A stretch of DNA of 64,000 nucleotides from Nymphaea colorata (Eukaryota; Streptophyta; Magnoliopsida; Nymphaeales; Nymphaeaceae), in NCBI RefSeq assembly GCF_008831285.2, contig NC_045143.1:744001-808000 (forward strand). Direction: 5' to 3'. A program made the translations under genes and the position numbers. This document shows, piece after piece, positions 1-10,917 of the stretch. The number at the start of each line of letters is the position of its first letter. Position 1 is the first letter of the stretch. Under the pieces are notes generated by a model. The model was given only the letters and a program-made list of their open reading frames with translations. It did no database searches and was not told the origin of the DNA.

Positions 1-1355
1 AAGAACATGCACTAATCGTGGACAACAGAAAAGCCACAACATGTGCTTTGTATATCACACGACAATAAAAAAAAAAAAAATTCTGTGATTTGTTTCAGTG
101 CCAAAAACAGGTACTGAGATTGAGTATCCCTCTAGGTACTCCACGACAGTAAACCAGGCAGGTCTAAGAATGCCTTATTATTTGGCCCGTGATAGTCCTC
201 CTCCTCCTACCCCTAAGTCTTAGGACATATATACCACAAGGCCTACTAAAATGAGAGGGCAGATCTTAATAATCAAGTTATGCCTTCATTAACGCTGCCA
301 ACTCCAAAGAAAAGGGCCCACTCAAAAAGTAGTTGTAAGCTGACTTTTTGAAATATTGCACAATAACTTATTTATTTATGAATCGTGATATCTGTTAAGA
401 CTTGGAGAATTCTACGTTGTTCGATAGTTAAAAATTGAAGATCAGACACTATAAAAGAAAAGAGCATTGGCGATGCGACAATTGTTCATAGTTTTTTTAC
501 AATAATAATCTGGTAATATCCAGCACACATGGCAGCATTATATGTATAATTGATATGAGCGTGAGAGCGCAAATCTTAGTCATCAAAATGAATTATGCCC
601 TTACTAGTGCTGCCAACTCAAAAGAAAAGCGCTGCACATGTTCTTGTTTGATGAACAAAAGTATGTAGGTCACATTCCCATCATCAAATTTTGACAAGGT
701 GGTAATGGACTCTCTCAAAAATTTTCTTGCTTCACCTGCCTTGGGATCTCCGATGGTGCTTTTCTTCTTAATCACCGAATCGCGTCGCTTTCTCCTGATA
801 AATGGCAGGCAGCAGAAAACATTGGCCTTGTGATCTTCGTCTTCCTGTTTCTGTAGGAGCAGGTGGTTGATGAATTTGCGCTGTCCAGCTCGTCTATATT
901 GGACCCCATCACCCGTCATCTGCGCGTTTGCTTCTCTCTCTCTCTCTCTCTCTGTTCTTGTCCTTTGCTTGAACATAATTAGCCAATGACATTATGAAAT
1001 GTGAACCTTTCAAATCATCTGCTGTCTTGGAGTGCTTTTGCGTTACAGCTCAAGGGAAATTAATGACATTAACCATCAAAAAATGTCACATCAATGAGCA
1101 TAATCTTCAAACTCTCACCAACTGAATTTGAATTTTACGTTATAGACACGAGAAAAATCCATTTTTGGCCGTATGGGAAACTGCGGCCCAGATCATCTCT
1201 TCTTTGAAAGAAGAGAAGATTGCTTATAAGAGCTCCATTTGGAGAGTTTAGTTTCAGTTGGTAGGAGTAGTATTTCATCCTACCACTCCGATGAGAGCGG
1301 AAGCACCCACCATCCTTTGTATGGAACTTACTTTCCATGCCTCGGATTCATTTGG

Positions 1356-1437
1356 GGAGTTAGATTTAAGACTTTTGCAGCAAAAGAATGCTAACAATTT
1401 AACAGGAGTTAGATTTAAGACTTTTGCAGCAAGAGAA
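1356..1437. repeat. 33-base direct repeat, two copies
   Basis: Two nearly identical copies (about 1356-1388 and 1405-1437, offset 49) of a stretch beginning GGAGTTAGATTTAAGAC and ending in TTTTGCAGCA. They differ by about one base, so the duplication is young. Confidence 0.8.
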
Positions 1438-2459
1438 CGTTAAGCATTCAACACTCCACAGCTTTGGTTTAGTGTTTTCTGCCTCAGGCAACTTGAATAT
1501 CCAAAGAAATAAAGGAAAATATGTCTGATTTTCAAAAGAATCCTGCACATTTAAAATTCAATTTATTATGTTCACGAAAAGATAAACTCCTAATGAACCG
1601 AATTGCAGATTTAATTAGATAGGATCCCAATTGGCAAGAGCTCCACTTATCTGATTTCGATTCCCTGGTTTTGTTCCTTAATTAGCTTTCAGAAAATGGT
1701 CATCCTTTTCTTTATCACATTTTGAACACTACAAATCAAATGATATACGCTTAGATCTGAACCGAGTCTGTTTATGATGCACATCTAAACTACCCAACAA
1801 TGCAGAGTGCCACTTTTCAATAAAATAACACTCGGTAAAAAAAAAAAAAAAGGTTACTCGAGAAAAGGGAAAGAATTTTGAGAGGTATACTACTCAGCAG
1901 CTTCCTGCCAAGCTGAAAAGAGGTTGAGAAAGAACAAAAGCAAAAGCCAAAGGCAAACGACACTGCACGATGGGCTCATTTTGTCTTTCTGCTTCCCTCT
2001 CCTGTCTTTTGGATCCCTTTGTTTCTTTTCATTCATCCTTCTTTCTTTCTCCACTTTCCTTCCTCTTCGATTCTTCTTGTTCTTTTGTATCTGTGTACGC
2101 CCACGAATCTTTTTGCAACATGATGAAGAGAATCGAGCTGTATGGATCACATATATATCGCTTCACTGGATAGAGGATAAAAACACTTAGCACCAAATAA
2201 GAAGCCATTGGAGGAACATACCGAGAAAAAGTTACAATCATTGGCGCAAGATGACGAATCATGACCAAATTCATAGAAATTGTTGAGGTTTTATTTAGTT
2301 ATCTCTTGCTAGAAATTAGCAAAGAGAACAAAAGTATAGTATTAGCGGCAACAAGGGGTGAACGATTAAGAATTTATTTATATGTAAGTCCAGTTTCACT
2401 ACCGATCAAGTCGACGTGTCCCTTAATCTCGAGGGGTTTAGTGTAGCTGGCCAGCAACC

Positions 2460-3250
2460 CATTTAATCAATCTCAGGCCAAGCCCGAGTTGGGTTCGCGG
2501 CCCAACAATGACTTGGGATTGAACTTTGGATTGGATTTGTTAGTTACCGGCCCATCAATCCAATCAGCTATACTAGACTCCCTGAGCTGAATATAATCTT
2601 AACTGTGCCTAAAAAAAGTTGAGTAACATCCTAAATATCATATTTCTAGATGTCATAATCGATCTAAAGGTCCATGTCGTTGGAGTCCAAAAGGGCTTAA
2701 GCTGAGTCAATTTTAAAGTAGATCTGCTCCAAAACAAGAAGTTTAGCCGAAAAATGGCTTCAGTTTACATTACACTTCCAGCTGCGTAGATGTCAAGGAC
2801 ATGTTAAGATCGGATTACCATCCTTAAACAGATCTATTCAGTTGGATCCAGTCTAGGAAAATGGATCTGAATCCCAATTGGTGCTTGGGATCCCCCGTGA
2901 CCCGCCCAATTCAATCATATGTGAGAGCCGAATATTACTTGAGTTCTGCCACGCCTACATTCAATTCCAGATCAACTTCAAGTCTGAACCAGTGTCCAAC
3001 TCCAAATCTGACAATAGCGTAAATCCAACTAAGTCGAATCTAGTAAAAAGTGCATGCAACCCGAGTCCGGACCGCCTTCCAGAAGACACTATTTTTGGGT
3101 TCAAAGGGGGTCAAAAATTTTTGGAACCAGCTATTTGCCCATCTAGGATTTCGTTCCCGTATATCCAGGGCCCGAACTATTTGTTAAACAACTGTGGATC
3201 TTAGACCGAATCCTGTTTTACGAGTTTAAATGATCCCGCACAGACGTGCT
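2460..3250. repeat. Degenerate GGATCC/GATCTGAATCC-rich dispersed repeat
   Basis: Long stretch of low-complexity-like but non-tandem sequence with frequent words such as GGATCC, GATCTGAATCC, AATCCAACT and GACTCCAA. The same flavour returns at about 16920-17120, 33540-33790, 45960-46260 and 62280-62600, so I treat it as decayed copies of one dispersed family. No coding domain or clear terminal repeats are visible. Confidence 0.35.
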
Positions 3251-4123
3251 GCTAGGATTTGGATAAATTACAGCACAAGAAGATCCATGGACCTTTCTTT
3301 CTAGTGCGGTGCTCTTGAGCCTTGAAACCGGAAACCGGGCCAAGGTGATTCAGAAAAAAATATTTTCTTAGAAAGTTAAAGGGAAGAACATAGGCAGTAG
3401 TTGAAAAGAAGACAAACTTTAAAAATATGTATGTATGGTTTTTAGGAGTTTTATGATGGCAAACATGACAATGGAATTAAACAGTATGTTCTCTCATGCT
3501 GAAAAGCAGCCGAGACCTCGTAGATATAATAATATACGGTTTTTAGGAGTTTTATGTGGAAGACGGTTCTCCTAAATAAACATTTAAAAAAAAAATGCAA
3601 GTAGATATTCGTCCATCAATCAACAAAGTAACATCGATGGCAACAAAGACGCACACATGCAAAAGCATAAAATGATATGTTTGAATTTTTTTAGATATTT
3701 CCTTAGAAAAGTAATTAAAAAATGCGGAAAAGGTATGATCATTATAATACATTATAAGTGTCGAGGCTAGAGTCGAGCCAAACCTGCATGCATGCACGCA
3801 TCCGAGTGTCACCGTGCATGAGATGCAGGCCGGCTGAACGCAAGAAGCAAGAACTCAACCAAGAGAAGAAACGGGGAGAGGTGACAGGAATCTACAGATG
3901 TATCTATTCTCCTGAGTTAATTTATTATCAATCACAAGGGAAGCAAAATTTGAAAAGAAAAAGGAAGTTGGTAACATGAAAATTCGTCTAGCTTTCCTGA
4001 AGATGTTAGCCCTACATGAACCTGAACTCAAAACCCTAATACTCCTCAGACACACTACAATGACCTGATCTCTGCTATTCCATTTTCTGATTTCGTGATC
4101 CCAATATTGCATCTCACAAGTGG

Positions 4124-4126
<3 letters not shown>

Positions 4127-4180
<54 letters not shown>
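4127..4180. repeat. (TC)21 (TG)6 compound microsatellite
   Basis: An uninterrupted TC run (4127-4168) passes into a TG run (4169-4180). On the minus strand the TG run reads as (CA)6 and starts at the very next base after the WOX2 stop codon, so the repeat forms the start of that gene's 3' UTR. Confidence 0.95.
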
Positions 4181-4181
<1 letters not shown>

Positions 4182-5490
4182 TAGTTTTGGGAGAAGAAAT
4201 TAATGAAAGGAAGCTGCTCTGTGTTCTCTGAGAGGCTGACGTCCGAATCATCTGAGAAACAGGATGGATTCCCATCGCTACTGCTGATAACAGGAGAAGG
4301 AGAAGAGAACGCTTCCTCCCCTGAATCTCTGCATAAAATCCCCGTCGGGTGCAGGGGGAACAATTGCAGTGTCTCATGTGAAGTTGCACCACTCAAGCTG
4401 CTCCTTCCTTCTCCATACCCAACATCAGACGCGCCATAACCTTGCTGCTCCTGCTTCCTGATCTTGGCATCAGACCTTTCCGCTCTAGGCCTCCTTGCTC
4501 CTCCCGCTGCAGGAAGCAGCACCTTCTGATACGGAGCGTAGTATCCGAAGCCCCCATGTGACGCGTACGAAGGGCTACAGACAACTGCGAGGCAAAAAAA
4601 TGGAAGCATGTTTCCGTAATGAGCTTCTTTGCTTATGACAGAGAAGAGGGAGATTGCAAGAAATGCCAGTGCTGTGAGTAGCAGTGTAAGAAATAGTGCA
4701 GTAACAGTGACAGAAGTTCAAAACAGATGAAGAGAATAGTGATGGTAGAACCAATTAACTTGGTCAAATAGTGTATGCATGTTTGTGCGTATACATTGAA
4801 CAATAGTGACGAAACACAAAGAAGGAAATCGAGTTCTTCTAAAGAACATAGTTGCTGTAAGAAACATTGCTTGTAATTAAAAACTTTATTAAGCAAAATC
4901 AAGCGATTTCAGTAATCAAGCTGTAAGATTTAAAGTTGGAAGGGGAATTAGCAAATAGGTCGCCCGCTACGTGTTTCGCCAACACCAAGATGAATCGAGA
5001 AGCAGAAAAAAAAGAGGATGATGCAATCATCTTCTTCTCAAACCTCGAAAACCTGATTTACAATACTGCATCTCATGCAGCCCACTTTTAAGACAAGTGA
5101 AGAACTTATACAGTCTTTTAAAAAGAGGATCAAGAGGGTATTTGCTTCACCATTAGGAGGAGGAAGGGGAGGAACAAAGGGAATGGCAGCAGCATGAAGG
5201 AAGCGGTTGAAGTAAACGAGGCTCTCCTGCTTCTGTTTCTGCCTTTGCCTGGCCTTGTGGTTTTGAAACCAGTAGAAGACGTTCTTGCCTTCTATGTGGC
5301 CGTAAACCCTAAGCCTGCCGGTTATCTGCTGTATCTGCTCGGCGCTGGGCGTCCTAATCCCTTGCTTATACAGCCCTTCAAGAAGGCTGATCTGTTCTTT
5401 AGTGGGGTTCCATCTGGAACTCACCCCACCGCCAGAAACCTCGCCGGAAACGTTAGTTGCACTACCATCATCGCCTTTGCACTCTTCCAT
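4181..5490 (-). CDS. WOX2: WUSCHEL-related homeobox 2-like transcription factor
   Basis: Nuclear homeodomain transcription factor; in Arabidopsis WOX2 acts in the apical lineage of the early embryo. Two exons: 5151-5490 and 4181-4584, joined in phase 1 (donor GTGAAG, acceptor TTTGCCTCGCAG), giving 247 residues against roughly 260 in Arabidopsis. The start at 5490 is the only in-frame ATG before the homeodomain, which spans about residues 24-90 with helix 3 reading [20 protein letters not shown]. The [26 protein letters not shown] and YGHIEGKN motifs and the following YFNRFLH are WOX2-like rather than WUS-, WOX3- or WOX4-like. Exon 2 carries the WUS box TLQLFPLHP (about 185-193) and ends in an EAR-like PFINFF motif, as WOX2 does. 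The leader frame stays open upstream without any ATG. Family assignment is secure, WOX2 orthology likely. Confidence 0.92.
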
Positions 5491-8044
5491 ACTAAATATA
5501 CGTACTTGAATTGCAGCAGCAATAGCAATAGCAATAGCAGAGAAAGAGAGGGGACTCGGTGTATTCTTTTGGACTTGGGCTGCTGGGGAGGGAGTCTTAT
5601 TATAACGGAAGGATTTTAGATGACATGGGCGTCGAATTGAGCGCCGGACATCCCTGAAAACATGGTGGAGGGAGGCGGAGACGGTGGTGTGTGGTGGCGA
5701 TAATAATGAGGAGAGAAGCGGCGCAGCAGAGAGAGGGGCAGAGGCAGGCGCTCTAGTGGAGGTGAACTTGAAGAGAGAGAGGGCGTTGGGAATTGAAACG
5801 TTGGCACGAGGGAGGGGAGAGGAAGATGAAGCGGCGAACGTCAAAGGTGGCGAGCGCGAGTCTCTCTTCTTCTCCTCCTCATCTCCCGCCTGGCCTATTA
5901 GCCCTTCCACTTTCGCCAAAATCTCAGGCCTCGCCGTTACTTTCCTTGATTCTCGCGTTATATTCCTAGCAAAAGGTTTATCTCATTTTACAAGTATCAG
6001 CAGATATTATGCAGCTCCAGCGTCCAATCTAAGAAAATCGTTAACATCAGATGCTTTTCTTCAATACCATGTTTTGATTAGATGGAGAAAGTTTTGAAAC
6101 ACCCCGAGAAAGATTGGTGAAGGCTCGCTAACATTTTGTATAATGAGAAAGCTTCTTAGTTCTTATCACTACTCATATTTTTGGCATAAAGGCGTATGGA
6201 GTTTGATAATAAGATGATACATGAATGCTCCTTTTCCAATTTGAGGGGTGATCCAGAACCACCAGGAGAAAAAAATCAGGTTTCAAATGTCCGTTCATGA
6301 GAAACACGAGTGCCATTATCAAATCCTTCGGCACATGCCCTTCTTTTTGTTGATCTTATAATCACTTCTCAGTTTCAACTAGCTGTTGTTTGGTATTATT
6401 GTTCTATTGCATGGTAGTTTTATCTCGTAGCAAGACGCTCTGCCTCTCGTTTGTGTATCCCTTTACTGGCAACCATGGCCACGGCTATAAAAACGGCAGT
6501 GCGTAAACTACGAACATGGTTTAACAGGCGCCGACATTTAGCTGTCATCTTTGAGATGATATCAGGTCGTCTGCCATGATCCGATATGTTGTCGTGAATA
6601 TCACAGATCCCGCTGTACGTTTAGATCTTAAACTGGTTTTATTCTATACTCTGAAAGAGGAAATTGAACTCTGAGTTTTGTTTCGAGTTGAAATGAAAGG
6701 TAAAGAATCTATGCTTTGGGTGGTCGATTGCAAAAGAAGTGAAGGCAAAGATAGCTTTTTTTATGTAGACTGTAAAGAGTTCTCAATAAAAACTTAGGTT
6801 TTTCATGTTTCTTGTCAAATTGGATGATCAATCATTTTACGGCTCAACTTTTATATTAGTGACCAGGGAGTTCAGGAGGAGTCTTGGCCCTCAACCGCTT
6901 TCAAAATTAAAAAAAAATGTACATGTAATTCTTAAAAATATATAGTTAATTTATACAAAAATTATGTTTTTGTCTTTGTTAAAATTTTGAAACTATTGTA
7001 AACTTTTTAATAAAAAACTTTTAGCCCGACTCTTATATTAGCGTCTAGGAAATTGAAGTAAGAGAGCTATAATAAAATAAAAACTATCGGCCTACCAATC
7101 TCATCCCATAAATTATGCCTACCCCTAAGATTTTTTTCTTCGTTAACATGATTCCTTCCTGTCCTCCTGGACCGTCTGATTCTCACGTAGATTTGCTTTG
7201 CACGAGAGAGAAACGAATATCTTGTCAAGGAATATTTGAAAAACGGCGTTAAATATAGTACGTGGACGTAAAGGTCCTTTCACATTGAAAAACAAAAGAG
7301 AAAAAGATCTGAAATGTTTGATTGGTATATTTGGATTTCAGTGGTTTTTTTTTTTCTGCTGACAATTCTTTCTTAAAAATAATAATAATATAAAAAGAAA
7401 AAGACTAATAAATGACCGTAGAAACAATTCAAAGAGCTTAAGGGCCACGTGTCGATTTCTACGCCGAATTTCGAAATTTAACGAAAATGTTTGTTTTGCG
7501 CATTTCCGATGCACGCTTCGCTCTGCCGCTCGTATTGAATTCCCACCAACAAAGAAAAACACTTTTTTAATATAATGTCTAGTCATTTCACAAGGGCAAT
7601 TCCGTCAAAATGGGTTGGCTTCTCCCCAAATGACCGATGCTTCACTCAGGGTGCGCGGGAAGGAGAGTGTAGGCGAGGGGCAATGGCGTCCCCTCGGGAC
7701 CATGAGAAGCAGCAGCCATTGAAATTGGAACAGAGACGATGATGAAGAAGAAGAAGAAGGAGAGGATACTTCAAATTTGGAGGCACTCAGTAGTTTGTCC
7801 CGTTCCCTTTGTATTCTGATGATGAAAGAGAAAGGGACGACGCCTGTTTTCTTCTGCTTGCAGGGCTTTTGGTTGGCGAGTCAAATTCCATTCTGCAGAA
7901 GAGAGAGGGGGAAGAAGAGAGGGTGATTGGGGTTGTGCCACCTTGAGGCTTCGTTTACAACACCTGCCCACCTCCTCGTGAAACTAACGTGGGTCTACGA
8001 CTAGCCGTAGGCTGCTGACTACTCCCATGCATGCAGTATTTCTT

Positions 8045-8048
<4 letters not shown>

Positions 8049-8075
<27 letters not shown>
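8049..8075. repeat. (TA)n microsatellite
   Basis: Perfect alternating TA run inside AT-rich spacer. Confidence 0.95.
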
Positions 8076-9038
8076 GCTATTTTGTTTATTCAACTCTGCA
8101 CATGTGATTTGTAATTATTTATAAAGATGAAAAACGTATTCAATGAGAGTTTTCAGTTTAAATACATGGTTGAGACAGTGAAAAATCAAAAGTTTGTGTA
8201 TAAATATACTCAAGAAGAAGGAGTTTATAATACATAAGGATACGAACACTGTGACATGTATAGTTGGTGGCATCTTTATGTCCAATTTGATGAATAGCTA
8301 ATAAGTAACTGATTGAGATGTACCAAATCTTGCTTTGTCCATCTGGAAGATGGGGAAAAGGTTACAGAGTTACAGTTAGTCGCTGTGTGCAACTCAAGAA
8401 CTCTGTTCCACGAAAGGCAATGAAGTAGCACGCAAGTGAGTCTCATCAAGTATCATAGGCCTACCAATTACAGTCTTTTGTTATGAACAGGACTTTTGTT
8501 ATGAACAGGACTAGGAGATGAACAGGACTAGGAGAGTAGCTTCAATTGCTAGATATTTTACTAAGAAGATGGTACCCCAAAGCAACCAGCTGGGTCACTC
8601 TCTTACCTCGTAGACGGCCCTGGTTTAATAATCTTTCTTCAAATTAACTGTATACATAATTAGATGTTATAAAAAGTCACAAAAAGGTCGGTTCAGGCTC
8701 ACTTAAATTTGGCCTGATCATAAAATTCACGAAAAAGTTCATCTCTTATGGCTCCCTCTCTCTGTGATGCATTTAATTGCATGTAAATGCAGGTAAGCAA
8801 GCACAAGAAATTCTCTCATTTAATACCAAATTAATAGAGTGGTAAATATTGAATGATCTTTTTCATGCAAATCTCTCTCTCTCTCTCGTGAGGGAGCTAC
8901 CAGTCTACCAGTCTAGGGCAGGTTGCCTACAGAAGGTACAGAACTCCTACCAACTTCAACGACCATCACCTGTTGGAGAAAAAAAACAAAAACAAAACAT
9001 GTACCGGAGACCACTTTTGACCACACCTGTACTCTTGA

Positions 9039-9041
<3 letters not shown>

Positions 9042-9093
<52 letters not shown>
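9042..9093. repeat. (TC)n microsatellite, about 25 units
   Basis: Uninterrupted TC run. Open frames across it encode only SLSLSL or RERERE strings and are artefacts of the repeat. Confidence 0.97.
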
Positions 9094-9095
<2 letters not shown>

Positions 9096-10917
9096 ACATA
9101 CAAACATATGCTGTCTTCAAAGTGAGCCTTCCTTCTGGCATAGGCCCCTGCTATCATGAACTAGGTAATGGAGGAGACGCCCCCTTATCAGAATCCCCAA
9201 TTCCAAAAACTGGTGCTAACTCGAAGTAAACGACATCCTGTTTTCTACCACTGCCATGTCGATCACTCACCATACAAAGACTCATGAGAAACGCCTAATG
9301 GGACAAGTGCAATAAATTCAAGAACGAACTACGAGATACTTCCCGAGAGCAAGTGTTCGATCACTGTCCTCTCTCTAAATTACATCACCCGGTTGACTGT
9401 AATGGTAACTCTGCGCTGCCTCTTTAATTTCTTTTCTTTCAGATTTTTCCTTTTTCTTTCCTTTTTTTCTGTTTGGCTTATGAGGAAATGGGCAGAATGC
9501 AACATTCAACTTTGCTCTCACAGTCAGTGCCTCAAGTTAGGGAGGACTGCAAATGCGAGTAGTGATCTGAAAGGGTTTTGGGGTTTGGCCTGTTCCCGAG
9601 CTCTGTGGAATCTGATAGGATCTGAGTTTGGTGGCAAAGAAGGTGGTCCAATCAGAAACCATGGCAGACTTATACATCTGTGGTCTTTTCACTTCACCAA
9701 AAAAATCAGGGCGGCTACGCATAGCAATATCAAACTAAGCCAGTAGAAGCACACCCAAGTATTGAAGAGTCCATCTTCCTCGACTTAAAGGCCTTTGAGT
9801 CCAATCTTATTATCAGGTGAGCAGAATCGAGTATCATCCATTTTTTCACCTGACTTGCCTGTTAATGGAGATCTGAGAACTGTAAACTTTAAATTTAAGC
9901 ACAAAATAACGAACTTATCACTTTCAAACCTATCCTTAAAGAGAAACTAAGTTCTGGACGTTGTTAGAGTTGAGTCTAATACGATTTGTTGAATTATTTC
10001 AGAAGAATTTTACCCCATGTGTTAGTGAATTGTGAGAAGTTGATTTCTTACCATGACAAATTTATTGCAATGTAAATTTCATGAATGTATTGGAAATGAA
10101 GCACATTAGAAACGTTAGTGTGAATGGATTAATCGTTCACTGCTTGGATCAACGCAAACAAACGCGTGTAAGCTCTGCATGTCATCGTGCAGACCATGCA
10201 AAAAGGTATTCAATATAAATTTATTATTTAGTATGTCACTATATATATAAAATTATTTGTTTATTATTCTTTTCCAAGTATGGACTGGGTTTGTGTATGC
10301 AACCTTAGTAAAAGCTAGGTCTAGCTGAGTCAGGTCATGGGGACAGACTGCATGGGTGTTAGTGTATCAATGAAGTTAAAGTCTAGGCAATCCAGTTTCT
10401 ATGGTAGGGTCCACTTGGATCTGATACCAGACTTTGTAATAATGCCTCAGGTCAGATACAGATCCAATCCCAAGAACTCCTGCCCACAATCACACATACA
10501 CAAGTCTGAGTAGCAGACAATATCGCATAAGTACAAACCTTTATGAGCATAAAGGCCTTTCATAAAATATTATGGTATCCTTACTACACAATAATATGGT
10601 GCAACAGTCAAGTGATTTATCATTGGCGACACTATGCGAACATGGGAAAGATGAATTCAGCTATACATTATCAATATAACCATGAAGAAAAAGATTAGTG
10701 ACACACCAAATAGATCCGACCCTACAAAGGAATGCTGAAATCTTGATGATGCCCATCCGTCTATGATTATTAGACCATGGGATCAAACTAATATGTTTAA
10801 AAAATGTTAAACCTCAAATATGGACCAATTGTTGAGCTGCACCAAATCAACCTAAAAAAATGTAGTCATGCAATTGTCTTGATTTTTGTGCCTGTGATTC
10901 ACGAACCAGGAACATTA

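Larger units (their letters stand above)
1..4126. other. Intergenic spacer, no supported gene
   Basis: I see no exon chain or recognisable domain here. Content: short poly-A tracts, a diverged duplication (about 245-330 and 558-640), a 33-base direct repeat (1356-1388 and 1405-1437), a strongly pyrimidine-rich strip at 1960-2100, and from about 2460 to 3250 degenerate sequence rich in GGATCC, GATCTGAATCC and AAATCCAA-like words that recurs elsewhere in the window. A 127-codon open frame at 593-976 on the minus strand runs through a GA repeat and matches nothing I know. Confidence 0.6.
5491..10917. other. Intergenic spacer between WOX2 and the TFIIE beta gene
   Basis: No gene supported. The first 450 bases upstream of WOX2 are its GC-richer leader and promoter side. 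About 6840-7080 is AT-rich with decayed element sequence. A GCCACGTGTC G-box lies at about 7445, followed by purine-rich sequence (7640-7790) holding only short frames, one a 19-codon ATG frame at 7683. Microsatellites lie at 8049-8075 (TA) and 9042-9093 (TC). A short duplicated motif TTTTGTTATGAACAGGAC occurs twice at about 8477-8512. Confidence 0.55.

Noticed and set aside
593-976. 127-codon minus-strand frame starting in a GA microsatellite
   Set aside because: The N-terminal RERERE is repeat-derived and the rest has no motif, promoter or splice support I can see. Kept only as a possible hypothetical.
8849-9229. Open frames across the TC microsatellite
   Set aside because: They encode SLSLSL or RERERE strings because a dinucleotide repeat has no stops in most frames.
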